DNA from: Hyphomonadaceae bacterium
GTDB taxonomy: Bacteria; Pseudomonadota; Alphaproteobacteria; Caulobacterales; Aquidulcibacteraceae
Reading direction: 5' to 3'
Length of the DNA: 64,000 nucleotides
NCBI GenBank assembly: GCA_019753105.1
Contig: JAIELJ010000006.1
Span: 532,245-596,244, forward strand
The number at the start of each line of letters is the position of its first letter. The first letter of the stretch is position 1. A program made the translations under genes and the position numbers. The notes beneath the pieces were generated by a model. The model searched no databases. It was not told where the DNA came from and was given only the letters and a program-made list of their open reading frames with translations. Shown here in pieces: positions 55,144-63,921 of this stretch.

Positions 55144-56097
55144 ATGTCCGCCACGATTGATCTCGCTGCATTGTCCGCCGGCGCCGCTGCCGGCGATGCG
55201 AAGTCACAGCTCATGCTCGCCTATTGCGCCCTTACCCAGAAGGAGGGCGCGCCGCCCATCGAGGAGGGCGAGCGTCTGCTCGCCGCCGCGTGCGCTCAGA
55301 ACTTGCCCGAGGCATTTTTGATGTCGGCGGCGTTCACGATGCGTCGCGGCGGCGCTGACGCCACGAGCGCGGCATACGATCTTGTAAAACGCGCGGCGGC
55401 GCATGGCAGCCTGATGGCGCAAAAACAGCTCGCTGTGCTGGGTGCCGAGACGTTCGATGAAGCGCCGTGGGCAAAGCCGCTGCAGCTCGATCGCATGGCG
55501 GAGTCTCCACGCATCTTTGTCGTGCGTGAGTTCATCAACCCGTCAGCGTGCGATTGGCTGATCGAGAGAGCGTCGCGCAAAGGATTGCAGGCGGCGGTGG
55601 TGAACACGCCCGACGGGCGCCTGACCGTCCATCCCGATCGCAACAATTCGATGAGCGGCTTCACGCAGAGCGAGGGCGATCTAGTGGTGCAATTGGTGCA
55701 GCAGCGCCTCGCGCGCGCAACCGGCACTGATCTCGCCTTGCACGAGCCGACGACCGTATTCCGCTACACGCCAGGCCAGGAATACAAGCCGCATTTCGAT
55801 TTCGTCGCGCCGGGTACGCCGGAGGCGGCGCAATACGAGGATGAGATCGCCGCCGTCGGCATGCGCATGGCGACGGCGCTCGTCTATTTGAACGAGGACT
55901 ATGAGGGCGGTGAGACAGCGTTTCCGCGCATCAAGCAGCAATTCAAGGGCCGCAAAGGCGACGCGCTGATTTTCTGGAGCCTCTCCGAAGATGGCGTCCC
56001 GGACCGAAACTCGCTGCATGCGGGAACGCCGGTTAGACGCGGTGAAAAATGGCTGCTTTCACAATGGATACGTCAGAAGCCTTATCCGTTCAGCTGA
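55144..56097 (+). CDS. Prolyl 4-hydroxylase-like 2OG-Fe(II) oxygenase with Sel1-like N-terminus (copy 1)
   Basis: A 317-residue protein. Residues 5-100 are Ala-rich helical pairs like Sel1/TPR repeats; residues 120-312 form the double-stranded beta-helix. Iron ligands H217 and D219 (YKPHFDF) and H292 (SLHAGTPV) and the 2-oxoglutarate-binding K302 are all present, with [17 protein letters not shown] typical of P4H enzymes. Substrate unknown; bacterial P4Hs can modify translation factors or secreted proteins. ATG 55144 (MSATIDLAAL) is chosen. A close paralogue starts 46 bases after its stop, so the pair arose by tandem duplication. Confidence 0.88.
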   Translation: MSATIDLAALSAGAAAGDAKSQLMLAYCALTQKEGAPPIEEGERLLAAACAQNLPEAFLMSAAFTMRRGGADATSAAYDLVKRAAAHGSLMAQKQLAVLGAETFDEAPWAKPLQLDRMAESPRIFVVREFINPSACDWLIERASRKGLQAAVVNTPDGRLTVHPDRNNSMSGFTQSEGDLVVQLVQQRLARATGTDLALHEPTTVFRYTPGQEYKPHFDFVAPGTPEAAQYEDEIAAVGMRMATALVYLNEDYEGGETAFPRIKQQFKGRKGDALIFWSLSEDGVPDRNSLHAGTPVRRGEKWLLSQWIRQKPYPFS

Positions 56098-56143
56098 GCG
56101 TGCTGGCGCGCCGGCGGACGGGATGTAACAGTGCGCGCTGGGC

Positions 56144-57088
56144 ATGATCACCATCGCCACTCTCCGCGACAGCGCCCGCGCAGGCGACGCGCAGGCTCAA
56201 CTGACGCTCGCGCAGGCGGCGATCCTGCGCTTGCGCGACGCGCCTTCCGTGGATGAGGCTGAGGCGCTTCTCGAAGCCTCCTGTGCACAGAACTTTGCGC
56301 CCGCGCTGCTGTTCAAGTCTGTACTCACGGCGCGCGGACTGGGGCGGGCCAAGAGCGTAAGCGGCGCGTACGCGCTGGTGAAGCGGGCAGCCGCTCTGGG
56401 CCATAGTGAAGCACAAGACATGCTGCGCATCCTCGGTGCCGATGCGCTCGATATGACGCCGTGGCGCAAGACCATCGAACTTGAACCTCTCGCCGACGCG
56501 CCGCGCATGTTCTCTATCAAGGGCTTCTTGCCCGAGACGGTTTGCGAGTGGCTGATCGCTGCGGCGAAGACGAGGCTGACGCGCGCTGTCGTAAATCTTC
56601 CCGATAGCGCGACGACAATCTCGAAGGGTCGCACCAACTCATCGGCCGGCTTCGCGCACCTCGAGGGCGATCTGGTGATGCAGCTGGTCAGTCGGCGCAT
56701 CGCGCGCGCCACCGGAACCGACCTCAGTCAGCACGAGCCGATGAATGTTCTGCACTACGCCCCAGGCGAGGAATACCGGCCACATTACGATGTCATCACG
56801 CCCTGGGGCCCGGACGGGCATGCTTTCGCGAGTGAGGCGCAGGCGCACGGGCTGCGGATGGCGACGGTGCTCGTCTATCTCAACGCGGGTTACGAGGGCG
56901 GCGAGACCGCCTTTCCGCGCCTGAATCTGCACTACAAGGGCGAGCGCGGCGACGCGCTGATTTTCTGGAGCGTCTCCGAGCGCGGCGCTCCGGAACGTGA
57001 CTCGCTGCATGCCGGGACGCCGGTGTTGAGCGGTGAGAAATGGCTGCTCTCACAATGGATCCGGCAAAGGCCCGTGCCGCTGACCTGA
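56144..57088 (+). CDS. Prolyl 4-hydroxylase-like 2OG-Fe(II) oxygenase with Sel1-like N-terminus (copy 2)
   Basis: A 314-residue paralogue of the preceding gene with the same layout. Helical Sel1-like N-terminus (about 5-100), then the oxygenase domain with H214 and D216 (YRPHYDV), H289 (SLHAGTPV) and K299. Both copies share long identical stretches such as [14 protein letters not shown] and GDALIFWS, but differ clearly in the N-terminal half and in the segment around residues 215-235. Both sets of catalytic residues are intact, so both may be active, perhaps on different targets. Confidence 0.88.
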   Translation: MITIATLRDSARAGDAQAQLTLAQAAILRLRDAPSVDEAEALLEASCAQNFAPALLFKSVLTARGLGRAKSVSGAYALVKRAAALGHSEAQDMLRILGADALDMTPWRKTIELEPLADAPRMFSIKGFLPETVCEWLIAAAKTRLTRAVVNLPDSATTISKGRTNSSAGFAHLEGDLVMQLVSRRIARATGTDLSQHEPMNVLHYAPGEEYRPHYDVITPWGPDGHAFASEAQAHGLRMATVLVYLNAGYEGGETAFPRLNLHYKGERGDALIFWSVSERGAPERDSLHAGTPVLSGEKWLLSQWIRQRPVPLT

Positions 57089-57179
57089 GCGCGCTGGCAC
57101 AAGCGAATTGCGTTGGCTGCGCGCTTGTGGAAGGAACCCCGCGCGCGCCGCTTGCGCGCTCGAAGGACGTGAAGCGCCG

Positions 57180-58442
57180 ATGGCCCAGAACACCGCGAAA
57201 CAGAACACCGTGAAAAAAGTCGTGCTCGCCTATTCTGGCGGGCTCGATACCTCGATCATCCTCAAGTGGCTGCAGGAGACGTATGGCTGCGAGGTCGTGA
57301 CGTTCACGGCGGACCTCGGCCAAGGCGAGGAGCTGGCGCCGGCGCGTGAGAAGGCGCTGGCGATGGGGGTCGCGCCCGACAACATCTTCATCGACGATCT
57401 GCGCGAAGAGTTCGTGCGCGATTTCGTCTTCCCGATGTTCCGCGCCAATACATTGTACGAGGGCCATTATCTGCTCGGCACGTCGATCGCGCGCCCGCTG
57501 ATCGCCAAGCGCCAAATTGAGATTGCCAACATGGTCGGCGCCGACGCGGTGTGTCACGGCGCCACTGGCAAGGGCAACGACCAGGTTCGCTTCGAAGTTT
57601 CGTACTATGCGCTGAAGCCGGACGTGAAAGTTATCGCGCCGTGGCGTGAGTGGGAATTCGAGGGCCGCCCCGATCTCATCGCCTACGCTAAGAAGCACGG
57701 CATCAATATCGCGCAAGGCAAAGAGCAAGCCGCACCGTTCTCGATCGATGCAAACTTGTTGCATACGTCGAGCGAAGGTTTGGCGCTGGAGGATCCCGAC
57801 GTCGAAGTGCCGGATATCGTCACCAAGCGCGGCGATCGCCGCACCATCACGCCGGAGGAAGCGCCCGATCAGGCCGAGACGATCACGCTTTCCTTCGAGC
57901 GCGGCGATCTCGTCGCCATCGATGGCAAAGCGATGAAGGCGCACGAACTGCTGAAGTCGCTCAATGATCTCGGCAAAAAGCACGGCATTGGCGGGCTCGA
58001 TCTGGTCGAGAACCGCTATGTCGGGATGAAGTCACGCGGCTTTTACGAAACACCGGGCGGCACGATCCTCTGGTACGGCCACCGCGCGATCGAAAGCATC
58101 ACGCTCGATCGCGGCGCCATGCATCTCAAAGATGAGCTGATGCCGCGGTATGCCAGCATCATCTATAACGGCTTCTGGTGGACGCCCGAGCGCCTCATGC
58201 TGCAAGCCGCGATCGACGCGAGCCAAGGCAGCGTCTCGGGTGACGTGAAGCTGAAGCTCTATAAGGGCGGCGTGCGCACCGTCGGTCGCTCCTCGCCGTA
58301 CTCGCTCTATTCCAAGAAGCTCGTCGGCTTCGACGAAGCGGGCGGTTACAATCAGGCCGACGCTGAAGGCTTCATCAAGCTCAACGCATTGCGTCTGCGC
58401 ATCCTGGCTGAGCGCGATAAGAAGCGCGGGAAGAATGAGTAG
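57180..58442 (+). CDS. argG: Argininosuccinate synthase
   Basis: A 420-residue ATP-dependent ligase joining citrulline and aspartate in arginine synthesis. It shows the ATP pyrophosphatase loop [49 protein letters not shown] and the C-terminal synthetase domain. ATG 57180 ([13 protein letters not shown]) is chosen; a longer frame to 57108 is not conserved. Its end overlaps the SMI1/KNR4 gene by eight bases. Confidence 0.97.
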   Translation: MAQNTAKQNTVKKVVLAYSGGLDTSIILKWLQETYGCEVVTFTADLGQGEELAPAREKALAMGVAPDNIFIDDLREEFVRDFVFPMFRANTLYEGHYLLGTSIARPLIAKRQIEIANMVGADAVCHGATGKGNDQVRFEVSYYALKPDVKVIAPWREWEFEGRPDLIAYAKKHGINIAQGKEQAAPFSIDANLLHTSSEGLALEDPDVEVPDIVTKRGDRRTITPEEAPDQAETITLSFERGDLVAIDGKAMKAHELLKSLNDLGKKHGIGGLDLVENRYVGMKSRGFYETPGGTILWYGHRAIESITLDRGAMHLKDELMPRYASIIYNGFWWTPERLMLQAAIDASQGSVSGDVKLKLYKGGVRTVGRSSPYSLYSKKLVGFDEAGGYNQADAEGFIKLNALRLRILAERDKKRGKNE

Positions 58443-59022
58443 CTTCGATCCGGCGCGTTTCGATGCGGCGTGGAAGCGCTACGTCGACGCAGCGACCCGC
58501 GCGCATGCCGCGTTTCCGACGTACCTGGCGCCCGGCGCTTCCGAGGAAGAGGTCGCCGCTGCCGAGACAGCCGTGAAGTCCGCGTTTCCGGCGGACCTCC
58601 GCCATTTGCTCAAACTCCATAACGGCAGCAATGAACATCAAGTCCTGCCAGGCTGGGAGCTCTTCACAACGGAGCGCATCGCTGACGAATGGACGGTTTG
58701 GGCCGATATCTACCACAGCGAGTTCAAGCCGGACGGCTTCGATTGCGAACCAAACGGCCCGATCCGTGGTGACGAGTGGTGGCGGCTGGAATGGATTCCA
58801 TTTTGCGGCGACGGCGGCGGCAATCATCTCTGCGTTGATATGGAGCCGCCGGCGAAAGGCACGCTCGGCCAAGTGATCACGATGTGGCACGACGATGCGA
58901 GCCGCGAAGTGGCCGCGCCCTCGCTCACAGAACTGATCGAGTTGCTTGCCGACGATTTCGAGGCAGGGCTGCTCACCTGGGACGATGAGATGGGCGGCGT
59001 CTACGCGTCGCAGCAGCCATAA
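58435..59022 (+). CDS. SMI1/KNR4 family protein
   Basis: A 195-residue protein with a SMI1/KNR4 (SUKH-like) fold: [34 protein letters not shown] near the N-terminus, then [23 protein letters not shown] in the middle, where the [11 protein letters not shown] motif is diagnostic, and a C-terminal helical region. SUKH proteins include immunity proteins of polymorphic toxin systems, but no toxin gene is adjacent. The ATG lies eight bases inside the 3' end of argG, implying coupling. Function here is unknown. Confidence 0.87.
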   Translation: MSSFDPARFDAAWKRYVDAATRAHAAFPTYLAPGASEEEVAAAETAVKSAFPADLRHLLKLHNGSNEHQVLPGWELFTTERIADEWTVWADIYHSEFKPDGFDCEPNGPIRGDEWWRLEWIPFCGDGGGNHLCVDMEPPAKGTLGQVITMWHDDASREVAAPSLTELIELLADDFEAGLLTWDDEMGGVYASQQP

Positions 59023-59025
59023 CAA

Positions 59026-59053
59026 AAACGCCCGCCATCGCTGGCGGGCGTTT
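59026..59053. terminator. Bidirectional terminator
   Basis: AAACGCCCGCC (59026-59036) pairs perfectly with GGCGGGCGTTT (59043-59053), loop ATCGCT. A run of A's precedes on the plus strand and T's follow, so it can act as an intrinsic terminator in both directions between the convergent SMI1/KNR4 and PRC-barrel genes. Confidence 0.8.
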
Positions 59054-59074
59054 CACTGCGTTCGGCTGAGACGC

Positions 59075-59440
59075 TTAGGTCCAGTATTGGTCGACCTTGT
59101 AGAACGCGAAGCTTTGGTCGCGATAGGCAATGCCGTCGTTCTTGGTGAGCTCAGAGATCGAATCGTGCGGCGCGGACTTCAGTTCGTCCTTCGTGTACGG
59201 CACGACGTAGGCGTCTTCGTCTTCGTCATAATTGAGCACCGTCCACGGGAGCGGGTGAAACTTTTCACCGATGCCGAGCACGCCGCCGAAGCCGACGACG
59301 GCGAACAGAATTGAGTTGGATTGCTTATCGAGCACGAGATCTTCGACCGTGCCGATCTTCTCGCCGCTCGTATCCTTTACCGACGTGCCAATGACTTTCT
59401 TGGCGCGGATCGCGGTCGTGTGACCTGCTGGGGTAGGCAT
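59075..59440 (-). CDS. PRC-barrel domain-containing protein
   Basis: A 121-residue protein with one PRC-barrel: AKKVIGTSVKDTSGEKIGTVEDLVLDKQSN, then ILFAVVGFGGVLGIGEKFHPLPW, the usual core. A C-terminal extension of about 35 residues (SAPHDSISELTKND...) follows. PRC-barrels occur in photosynthetic reaction centre H subunit, RimM and many stress proteins; stand-alone copies are of unknown role. GGAGCGAG lies before the ATG. The intergenic region upstream is long. Confidence 0.88.
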   Translation of the reverse strand: MPTPAGHTTAIRAKKVIGTSVKDTSGEKIGTVEDLVLDKQSNSILFAVVGFGGVLGIGEKFHPLPWTVLNYDEDEDAYVVPYTKDELKSAPHDSISELTKNDGIAYRDQSFAFYKVDQYWT

Positions 59441-59971
59441 GGGGGCTCGCTCCTCGATTGGGTTGGGAGCTTGATGAACAACACGAACGCCGTTTCGTTC
59501 CGTTGATCACACCCAATCGCGGATAAGCGCACGTCTAATCCGAGGATAGATACTTGAGCACGCGTGTCTATGGGCCCCGGACTCACGGGGCTTTGCCCGG
59601 CGCCTGGGTTGCGAGAGCGAGGATAGGTCCAAACTTATCCGACAGGCAGAGATCACGCGTATACTTCGCTTGTCCGTTCATCGGAGGGGCGTTGGATCCA
59701 GCCCAATGTGAACGGGACGCGATGAGTGAGGTTAGGCGGCGGGGATTGAAACCGTCGCGGTCCGGGGATCGATGGTGGATCGACCCGCTCGCCGTTGGCG
59801 CACAGGGCCCGGAGTGAACAGCTCCTCATCTCTTGCGCTGATGTCAGCATCGCGGGGACGCTGAGCGAAACGCGCAGTTCCTACTCTATCTCTCGGCGCC
59901 TTAGCGCGTCAGCTCAGCGTCCCGCCCTCCGGCTTCATGAAGAAGCGTGGGCCCGTACGCATGCGGCGGTA
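59441..59971. other. 530-base gap without a confident gene
   Basis: Between the PRC-barrel and hemolysin-III-like genes. A plus-strand frame of 87 codons (59554-59817) starts with TTG, has no good Shine-Dalgarno and no recognised domain, and is not called as a gene. A small hairpin (GCCCCG at 59574-59579 with CGGGGC at 59586-59591, then TTT) and a long inverted repeat at 59855-59923 are the only clear structures. Confidence 0.5.
59855..59923. repeat. Long imperfect inverted repeat, possible structured RNA or dispersed element
   Basis: A perfect 12-bp outer stem (59855-59866 with 59912-59923) encloses a second 6-bp stem (ACGCGC at 59870-59875 with GCGCGT at 59904-59909) and a loop with a GGCGCC palindrome. 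It lies 48 bases past the stop of the minus-strand hemolysin-III-like gene and could be its 3' end, a small RNA or one copy of an intergenic repeat family. No U-tract follows. Confidence 0.45.
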
Positions 59972-60649
59972 CTAAAGCACCAAACCGACCAGCACCGCGC
60001 CGTAATGCCCAGCAGCGCCGATGATCACGCAGGCGTGCCAGAGCGCGCGGCGGAAGGGGATCGCATGGTTGAGATAGAGCAGCACGCCGCCGGAATAGGT
60101 CAGGCCCGCGACGATCAGCATGCCGATCGCCAGCGGCGGCAGAGTCGGCACGACGGGGCCGAGCACCAAAACAGCGAGCCAACCAAACGCCAGATAGATA
60201 AAGCACCAGGCGCGGTCGGAGAGATGCGTCCAGAACACCTTTCCCGCAGCGCCTGCGAGTGCTGCGATCCAGATCGCGACCGTGATCCCAATTGCAAAGT
60301 CCGGCGGCAGCAATTGTACGGTAAACGGCGTGTACGAGCCCGCGATCATCACGAAGATCGCTGCTTCATCGATGCGGCGCAGAACGCGGCGATAGCGTGA
60401 GGGGCGGGTCAGATTATAGACGGCGGAAGCCGCAAGCATCGCCATCATGCAAAGCGCGTAGATGGCGCCGGCGGTGGCGAGCGGAACGCCGCGTGTGGTT
60501 AGCGCGAAAGCAACCAAGAGGCCGCCGCCGATCAGGGCAGCCAGGATGCCGACCGCGTGGACCACTCCGTCGGCGATGTGCTCGACGCGGTTAGGGTAGT
60601 GCTCTGCGAGCTCTTCCTCGTCTGCAGTCAGGAGTTCAGCGAATGCCAT
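59972..60649 (-). CDS. Hemolysin III / TrhA family membrane protein
   Basis: A 225-residue, seven-helix inner-membrane protein of the PAQR/HlyIII family. Landmarks are HIADGVVHAVGILAA at helix 1, ASAVYNLTRPS near helix 3, RRIDEAAIFVMIAGSYTPF in the centre and RRALWHACVIIGAAGHYGAVL at the end, where His residues would hold zinc. The bacterial members are linked with membrane fluidity or homeostasis. The start has a run of charged residues before the first helix. It is a single transcription unit. Confidence 0.9.
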   Translation of the reverse strand: MAFAELLTADEEELAEHYPNRVEHIADGVVHAVGILAALIGGGLLVAFALTTRGVPLATAGAIYALCMMAMLAASAVYNLTRPSRYRRVLRRIDEAAIFVMIAGSYTPFTVQLLPPDFAIGITVAIWIAALAGAAGKVFWTHLSDRAWCFIYLAFGWLAVLVLGPVVPTLPPLAIGMLIVAGLTYSGGVLLYLNHAIPFRRALWHACVIIGAAGHYGAVLVGLVL

Positions 60650-60847
60650 ACCGTGCGTCTTCTTTTGCTGTGAGCTTCTGCTAACGGGACGCGTCTGCCC
60701 AGAGATAGTTCCTCCGCCTTAACGTCAGATGATGGAGACTGATGTTTCCGGGACACACACGTGCGTGAGCGCGATGCGTGAGCATCACAGAAACCATCCG
60801 CCTAGCGCGCGTTCGCGAGTGGCGCGATTTTCGCTCCTGTCAGGCTC

Positions 60848-61108
60848 ATGCGTTCAACTCGTCCCACTCCGGCCACGCTGCGCGCGGAAGCGCGGTTCTT
60901 GACCTTCGCAGGTCTGATCCTGCTGGGGATCGGCTTTCCGCTAACCATAGTGTTGGCGGCGCAAGCGCTGGCGCCGGGCGGCTTATCTCCCGTGTTGCCG
61001 ATCGCGGCGGGCCTGCCGCCGATTGTTCTCGGCTATCTGGCCTGTCACTTCGCCTCGCAGCGCATGCTGAAGGCCAAGGCGCTTGAAGGCGCGAGCGGCC
61101 AGCGTTAA
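60848..61108 (+). CDS. Small hypothetical membrane protein
   Basis: An 86-residue protein with a basic N-terminus (MRSTRPTPATLRAEAR), two hydrophobic segments (about 17-38 and 46-68) and a charged tail. No family recognised. The Shine-Dalgarno is weak. It stands alone, 107 bases before the LysE-like gene. Confidence 0.6.
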   Translation: MRSTRPTPATLRAEARFLTFAGLILLGIGFPLTIVLAAQALAPGGLSPVLPIAAGLPPIVLGYLACHFASQRMLKAKALEGASGQR

Positions 61109-61214
61109 GCACGCCGCCAATGACGACGTTCGCACACCGACAGGAAGGCTGAGCCCTTAACCGGCCCGCGCTGCCGCGCGCGCTCTTCTCAGCCTTCAGC
61201 GAACGAGTTTCTCC

Positions 61215-61841
61215 ATGCTTCCCGTCGATCCAGCGCTTTACGCGCTCTTTCTCGGCACGATGACGATCTTCGCCATCACGCCGGGCCCCGCCAATCTCTT
61301 CTCGATCGCCACCGGCGTCCGTGCCGGCCCGCGCGCTGCGTTGCTTGGTATGGCGGGCATGAATGCCGCCACGCTGGTTTGGATCGGCGCCGCCGCGCTC
61401 GGGCTGGGTGCGCTGGTCAACGCCTACCCAGCCGCCTTCCGCGTCGTTGCCATCTTGGGCGCGCTCTATGTGGCGTGGCTTGGCGTCAAATCGCTCTGGT
61501 CCGCCTGGAAGGGGACGGCGCAACTGAAAACCGCGCGCGGCTCTGCTGCAGAGACGGCCTTCCGCGATGGCTTCGCCGTGCAGTTCGCCAACCCGAAGAT
61601 CATCGTCTTCTTCACCGCCGTGCTGCCGCCCTTTGTTGATCCGGCGCGCCCGATTGTGCCGCAGCTCATGCTTCTCGGCGCCGCGGTGATCGTGTGCGAC
61701 GTGATCGCGATGGCAGGATATGGCCTGGCGGGCGGCGCGCTCGCCAAGACGCTAACCGAGCCGCGTGCGCAGCGCTTGTTCGCTGCAATCGTTGGCGTGC
61801 TCTTGCTCATCGCAGCGGCGATGATCGCGCTGCGTGACTGA
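61215..61841 (+). CDS. LysE family amino acid exporter
   Basis: A 208-residue polytopic protein of the LysE/RhtB family, which exports amino acids or derivatives. It starts MLPVDPALYALFLGTMTIFAITPGPANLF, where TPGPANLF is the family motif, and has GALYVAWLGVKSLW and FRDGFAVQFANPKIIVFF later. Six hydrophobic segments fit. Its usual partner, an LysR-type regulator, is not adjacent. Substrate unknown. Confidence 0.9.
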   Translation: MLPVDPALYALFLGTMTIFAITPGPANLFSIATGVRAGPRAALLGMAGMNAATLVWIGAAALGLGALVNAYPAAFRVVAILGALYVAWLGVKSLWSAWKGTAQLKTARGSAAETAFRDGFAVQFANPKIIVFFTAVLPPFVDPARPIVPQLMLLGAAVIVCDVIAMAGYGLAGGALAKTLTEPRAQRLFAAIVGVLLLIAAAMIALRD

Positions 61842-61993
61842 TCTATTTGCACGCGTGCGGCGCGAATACTTGGCGCAAGCTTCGTGCGCGGCCAACGCAA
61901 GCGCATGAGCTGTCTGGAATTTCTGCGCTAACGCTGCGCGACTGGCAGCGCGTGCGCGCGAGTGCTAGCGGCGCGACAATATTGACTTGGTAA

Positions 61994-62026
61994 TTTCTCA
62001 GCCTCAGCCTCCGTTAAGCTGAGAAA
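61994..62026 (+). promoter_or_regulatory. Hairpin in the leader of usg
   Basis: TTTCTCAGC (61994-62002) pairs perfectly with GCTGAGAAA (62018-62026) with a 15-base loop, about 48 bases before the usg start and 150 bases after lysE. It might end the lysE transcript or shape the usg leader; no U-tract follows. Confidence 0.35.
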
Positions 62027-62073
62027 CAGCACGCTATGCACCGCGTTCTACTTTGCCGGAGGTGAAGCAGCAC

Positions 62074-62340
62074 ATGAGTTCGAACGATCTGTCTTTGCAG
62101 TTGCAGGGTTGGCGCTTGGCCACGGCCGAGGTGCTCTATTACATGCCCGATCACCCGACGCTGTTGCAGAGCTTCGTCTGGCAAACGCTCGATCTCGCGC
62201 CGCGCTACCCGCGCATCCACCAGTTCCTGAACTTCTGGCGCGAAGAGATCGACGCGGTGATCCACTCTGTCACCCTTGCGAGCGGCGAAACCATCGCCCC
62301 GGCCCGGGTCAACACGGCCAGCGTCATTCTGCATCACTAG
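62074..62340 (+). CDS. usg: Usg family protein
   Basis: An 88-residue protein of the alphaproteobacterial Usg family, recognised by RLATAEVLYYMPDHPTLLQSFVWQTLDLAPRYPR region motifs (YMPDHP, SFVWQ, LAPRYPR) and the following FLNFWREEIDAVIHSV. It is often annotated as tryptophan-synthesis-associated, but no enzymatic role is established. ATG 62074 (MSSNDLSLQ) is chosen, with GGAGG eleven bases upstream; a TTG at 62053 is an alternative. No trp genes are in the window. Confidence 0.88.
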   Translation: MSSNDLSLQLQGWRLATAEVLYYMPDHPTLLQSFVWQTLDLAPRYPRIHQFLNFWREEIDAVIHSVTLASGETIAPARVNTASVILHH

Positions 62341-62409
62341 TTTGCGATTGGCGTCGACGACCGGCGGCCTACATTATCGTCCGTGGGGCGATGGATGGAG
62401 AACGTCACC

Positions 62410-62928
62410 GTGCGCACACTTTTGCTTGCCGTCGCCGCCGGGCTGCTAACTGCCTGCGCTACCGCGACCCCGTATCAACCCGCCGACACCACCACGTATG
62501 GCTTCCATGAACAGCGCATCGAGAACAATCGCCTGCGCATCAGCTTCCGCGGAAACACGCTGACCGACCGCGAGACGGTGGAGACGTATCTGCTCTACCG
62601 CGCTGCCGAACTCACCACCGAGGCGGGCTTCGACTATTTCATCGTCGCCAACCGTGACACCGAAGAGCGCACGCGCCTGCAAGGCAGCGGCTATCGTCCG
62701 CGCTTCGCGTCGGACTTCTGGTACTATTCGCCGCGCCGCGGCTGGCGTCCGCACTATGATCCGTTCTGGGATGAGCCGACCAGCTACCGCGAAGTGACGC
62801 GCTACGAAGCCGTTGCTGAGATCGCGATGTTCAACGGCCAAAAGCCGGCGAACGATCCTGATGCGTTCGATGCGCGCGAAGTGCAGGCAAACCTGCAAGG
62901 CCGCGTCGTACGCCCGCCGGAAGGCTAG
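62410..62928 (+). CDS. CC0125/CC1285-type lipoprotein
   Basis: A 172-residue lipoprotein. The chosen GTG 62410 start (M/VRTLLLAVAAGLLTACA) places a clean lipobox LTAC; in-frame ATG 62395 and GTG 62383 would add 5-9 residues. The body has YGFHEQRIENNRLRISFRGN and VETYLLYRAAELTTEAGFDYF, matching a family named from Caulobacter genes CC0125/CC1285. A Tyr/Trp/Arg-rich stretch (FWYYSPRRGWRPHYDPFW) follows. Envelope location is predicted; function unknown. The stop overlaps that of the convergent TraB-like gene. Confidence 0.82.
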   Translation: MRTLLLAVAAGLLTACATATPYQPADTTTYGFHEQRIENNRLRISFRGNTLTDRETVETYLLYRAAELTTEAGFDYFIVANRDTEERTRLQGSGYRPRFASDFWYYSPRRGWRPHYDPFWDEPTSYREVTRYEAVAEIAMFNGQKPANDPDAFDAREVQANLQGRVVRPPEG

Positions 62929-63794
62929 GGGCCTTCGACCGTAATTCCGCGTTCGCGCAGCAACTGGACGACATTCTCGTCGCCCACCAAATGCGCGGCG
63001 CCTACGGTGATGAAGGCGCTACCCGAACCTTCGAGCCGCTCCGCGATCGCGTCGGCCCAGGCGCGATTGCGCTCAATGATGAGCGCGTTATGGATCGCGG
63101 GGCCGGCTTCGGCCCATTGACGATCTAATTCGCGCGACAGCGTCTCCAGATCGCCTTGAGCCCACGGCCCGTCGAGATCGCTGAGCGCGCGGCCGCCTTC
63201 ATGGATTTGGCGCAGGGTGACGGAAAGGAAGTGGGCTTCGTCCGCCGGCGCGAGGTCGGCGAGTACGCGGATTTGCTGCTCCGGTGTTTCGAGATAGCCG
63301 AACCGAATGTTGCGCGCCCGCGCCCGCGCGCCGAGCACGCTCTCAACCCCGGCTTCGGTCGAATGACCTTGCCGCGCAGCGTAAGCATAAGTGATCTGCA
63401 ACGCCGCGAACCACGGCCGCAGCCGATCGAGCGCTACAGGATCAAGGCCGGTCTCCTGGGCCGCGCGCGCCAGCCGCTCACGATCGTCAGCCGAGAGACG
63501 TTCCGTCAAGGTCTCGCCTGCGGGTAGCGTGCCGTATCGTTGAGCGAGCTCGGAAAAATCCGCGGCCTCTACGTCCGTCTCGGTGACAAACTCGTCGGAG
63601 CTCTCGAGCGCGGCGAGGATGCGCGGGTTGAGCCACTGCACGCCGCGCGGCAGCACGTGCACAGATCCGAAAAGGTAAATCTCGCTGTCGGCGTCGGCGA
63701 TGCGCCAGAGCGCAGGCTCGCCCATTTGCACCGGCGCACATGCGGCTAAAGCCGAGGCTGCGGCCGCCAAGAGGGCGAAAAACCATGTGCGCAT
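62925..63794 (-). CDS. TraB/GumN family lipoprotein
   Basis: A 289-residue protein with a lipoprotein signal (MRTWFFALLAAAASALAAC) and a TraB/GumN domain. The family motifs are visible: IYLFGSVHVLPRG with GxxH near residue 45, a central region with VLGARARARNI, and the C-terminal GAAHLVGDENVVQLL with GxxH. These pairs of Gly-x-x-His are thought to form a metal-dependent hydrolase site. ATG 63794 with GGGAAG upstream is chosen over one ten codons earlier. Confidence 0.88.
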   Translation of the reverse strand: MRTWFFALLAAAASALAACAPVQMGEPALWRIADADSEIYLFGSVHVLPRGVQWLNPRILAALESSDEFVTETDVEAADFSELAQRYGTLPAGETLTERLSADDRERLARAAQETGLDPVALDRLRPWFAALQITYAYAARQGHSTEAGVESVLGARARARNIRFGYLETPEQQIRVLADLAPADEAHFLSVTLRQIHEGGRALSDLDGPWAQGDLETLSRELDRQWAEAGPAIHNALIIERNRAWADAIAERLEGSGSAFITVGAAHLVGDENVVQLLRERGITVEGP

Positions 63795-63879
63795 TGGGCT
63801 TCCCACTCTCGCCTTTGCCGCCAAGCTCGGCTAGACGTGTCGCCCGCCGCGCGGCCGGTCAAGCCGTTGGCGCTGAAGA

Positions 63880-63921
<42 letters not shown>

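Noticed and set aside
56880..57983. Minus-strand frame of 367 codons opposite argG and the second hydroxylase gene
   Set aside because: Overlaps two firm genes on the other strand and shows no motif or start signal.
59554..59817. Plus-strand frame of 87 codons in the 59.4-60.0 kb gap
   Set aside because: TTG start without a good Shine-Dalgarno, a hairpin inside the frame and no recognised motif. It remains a weak candidate only.
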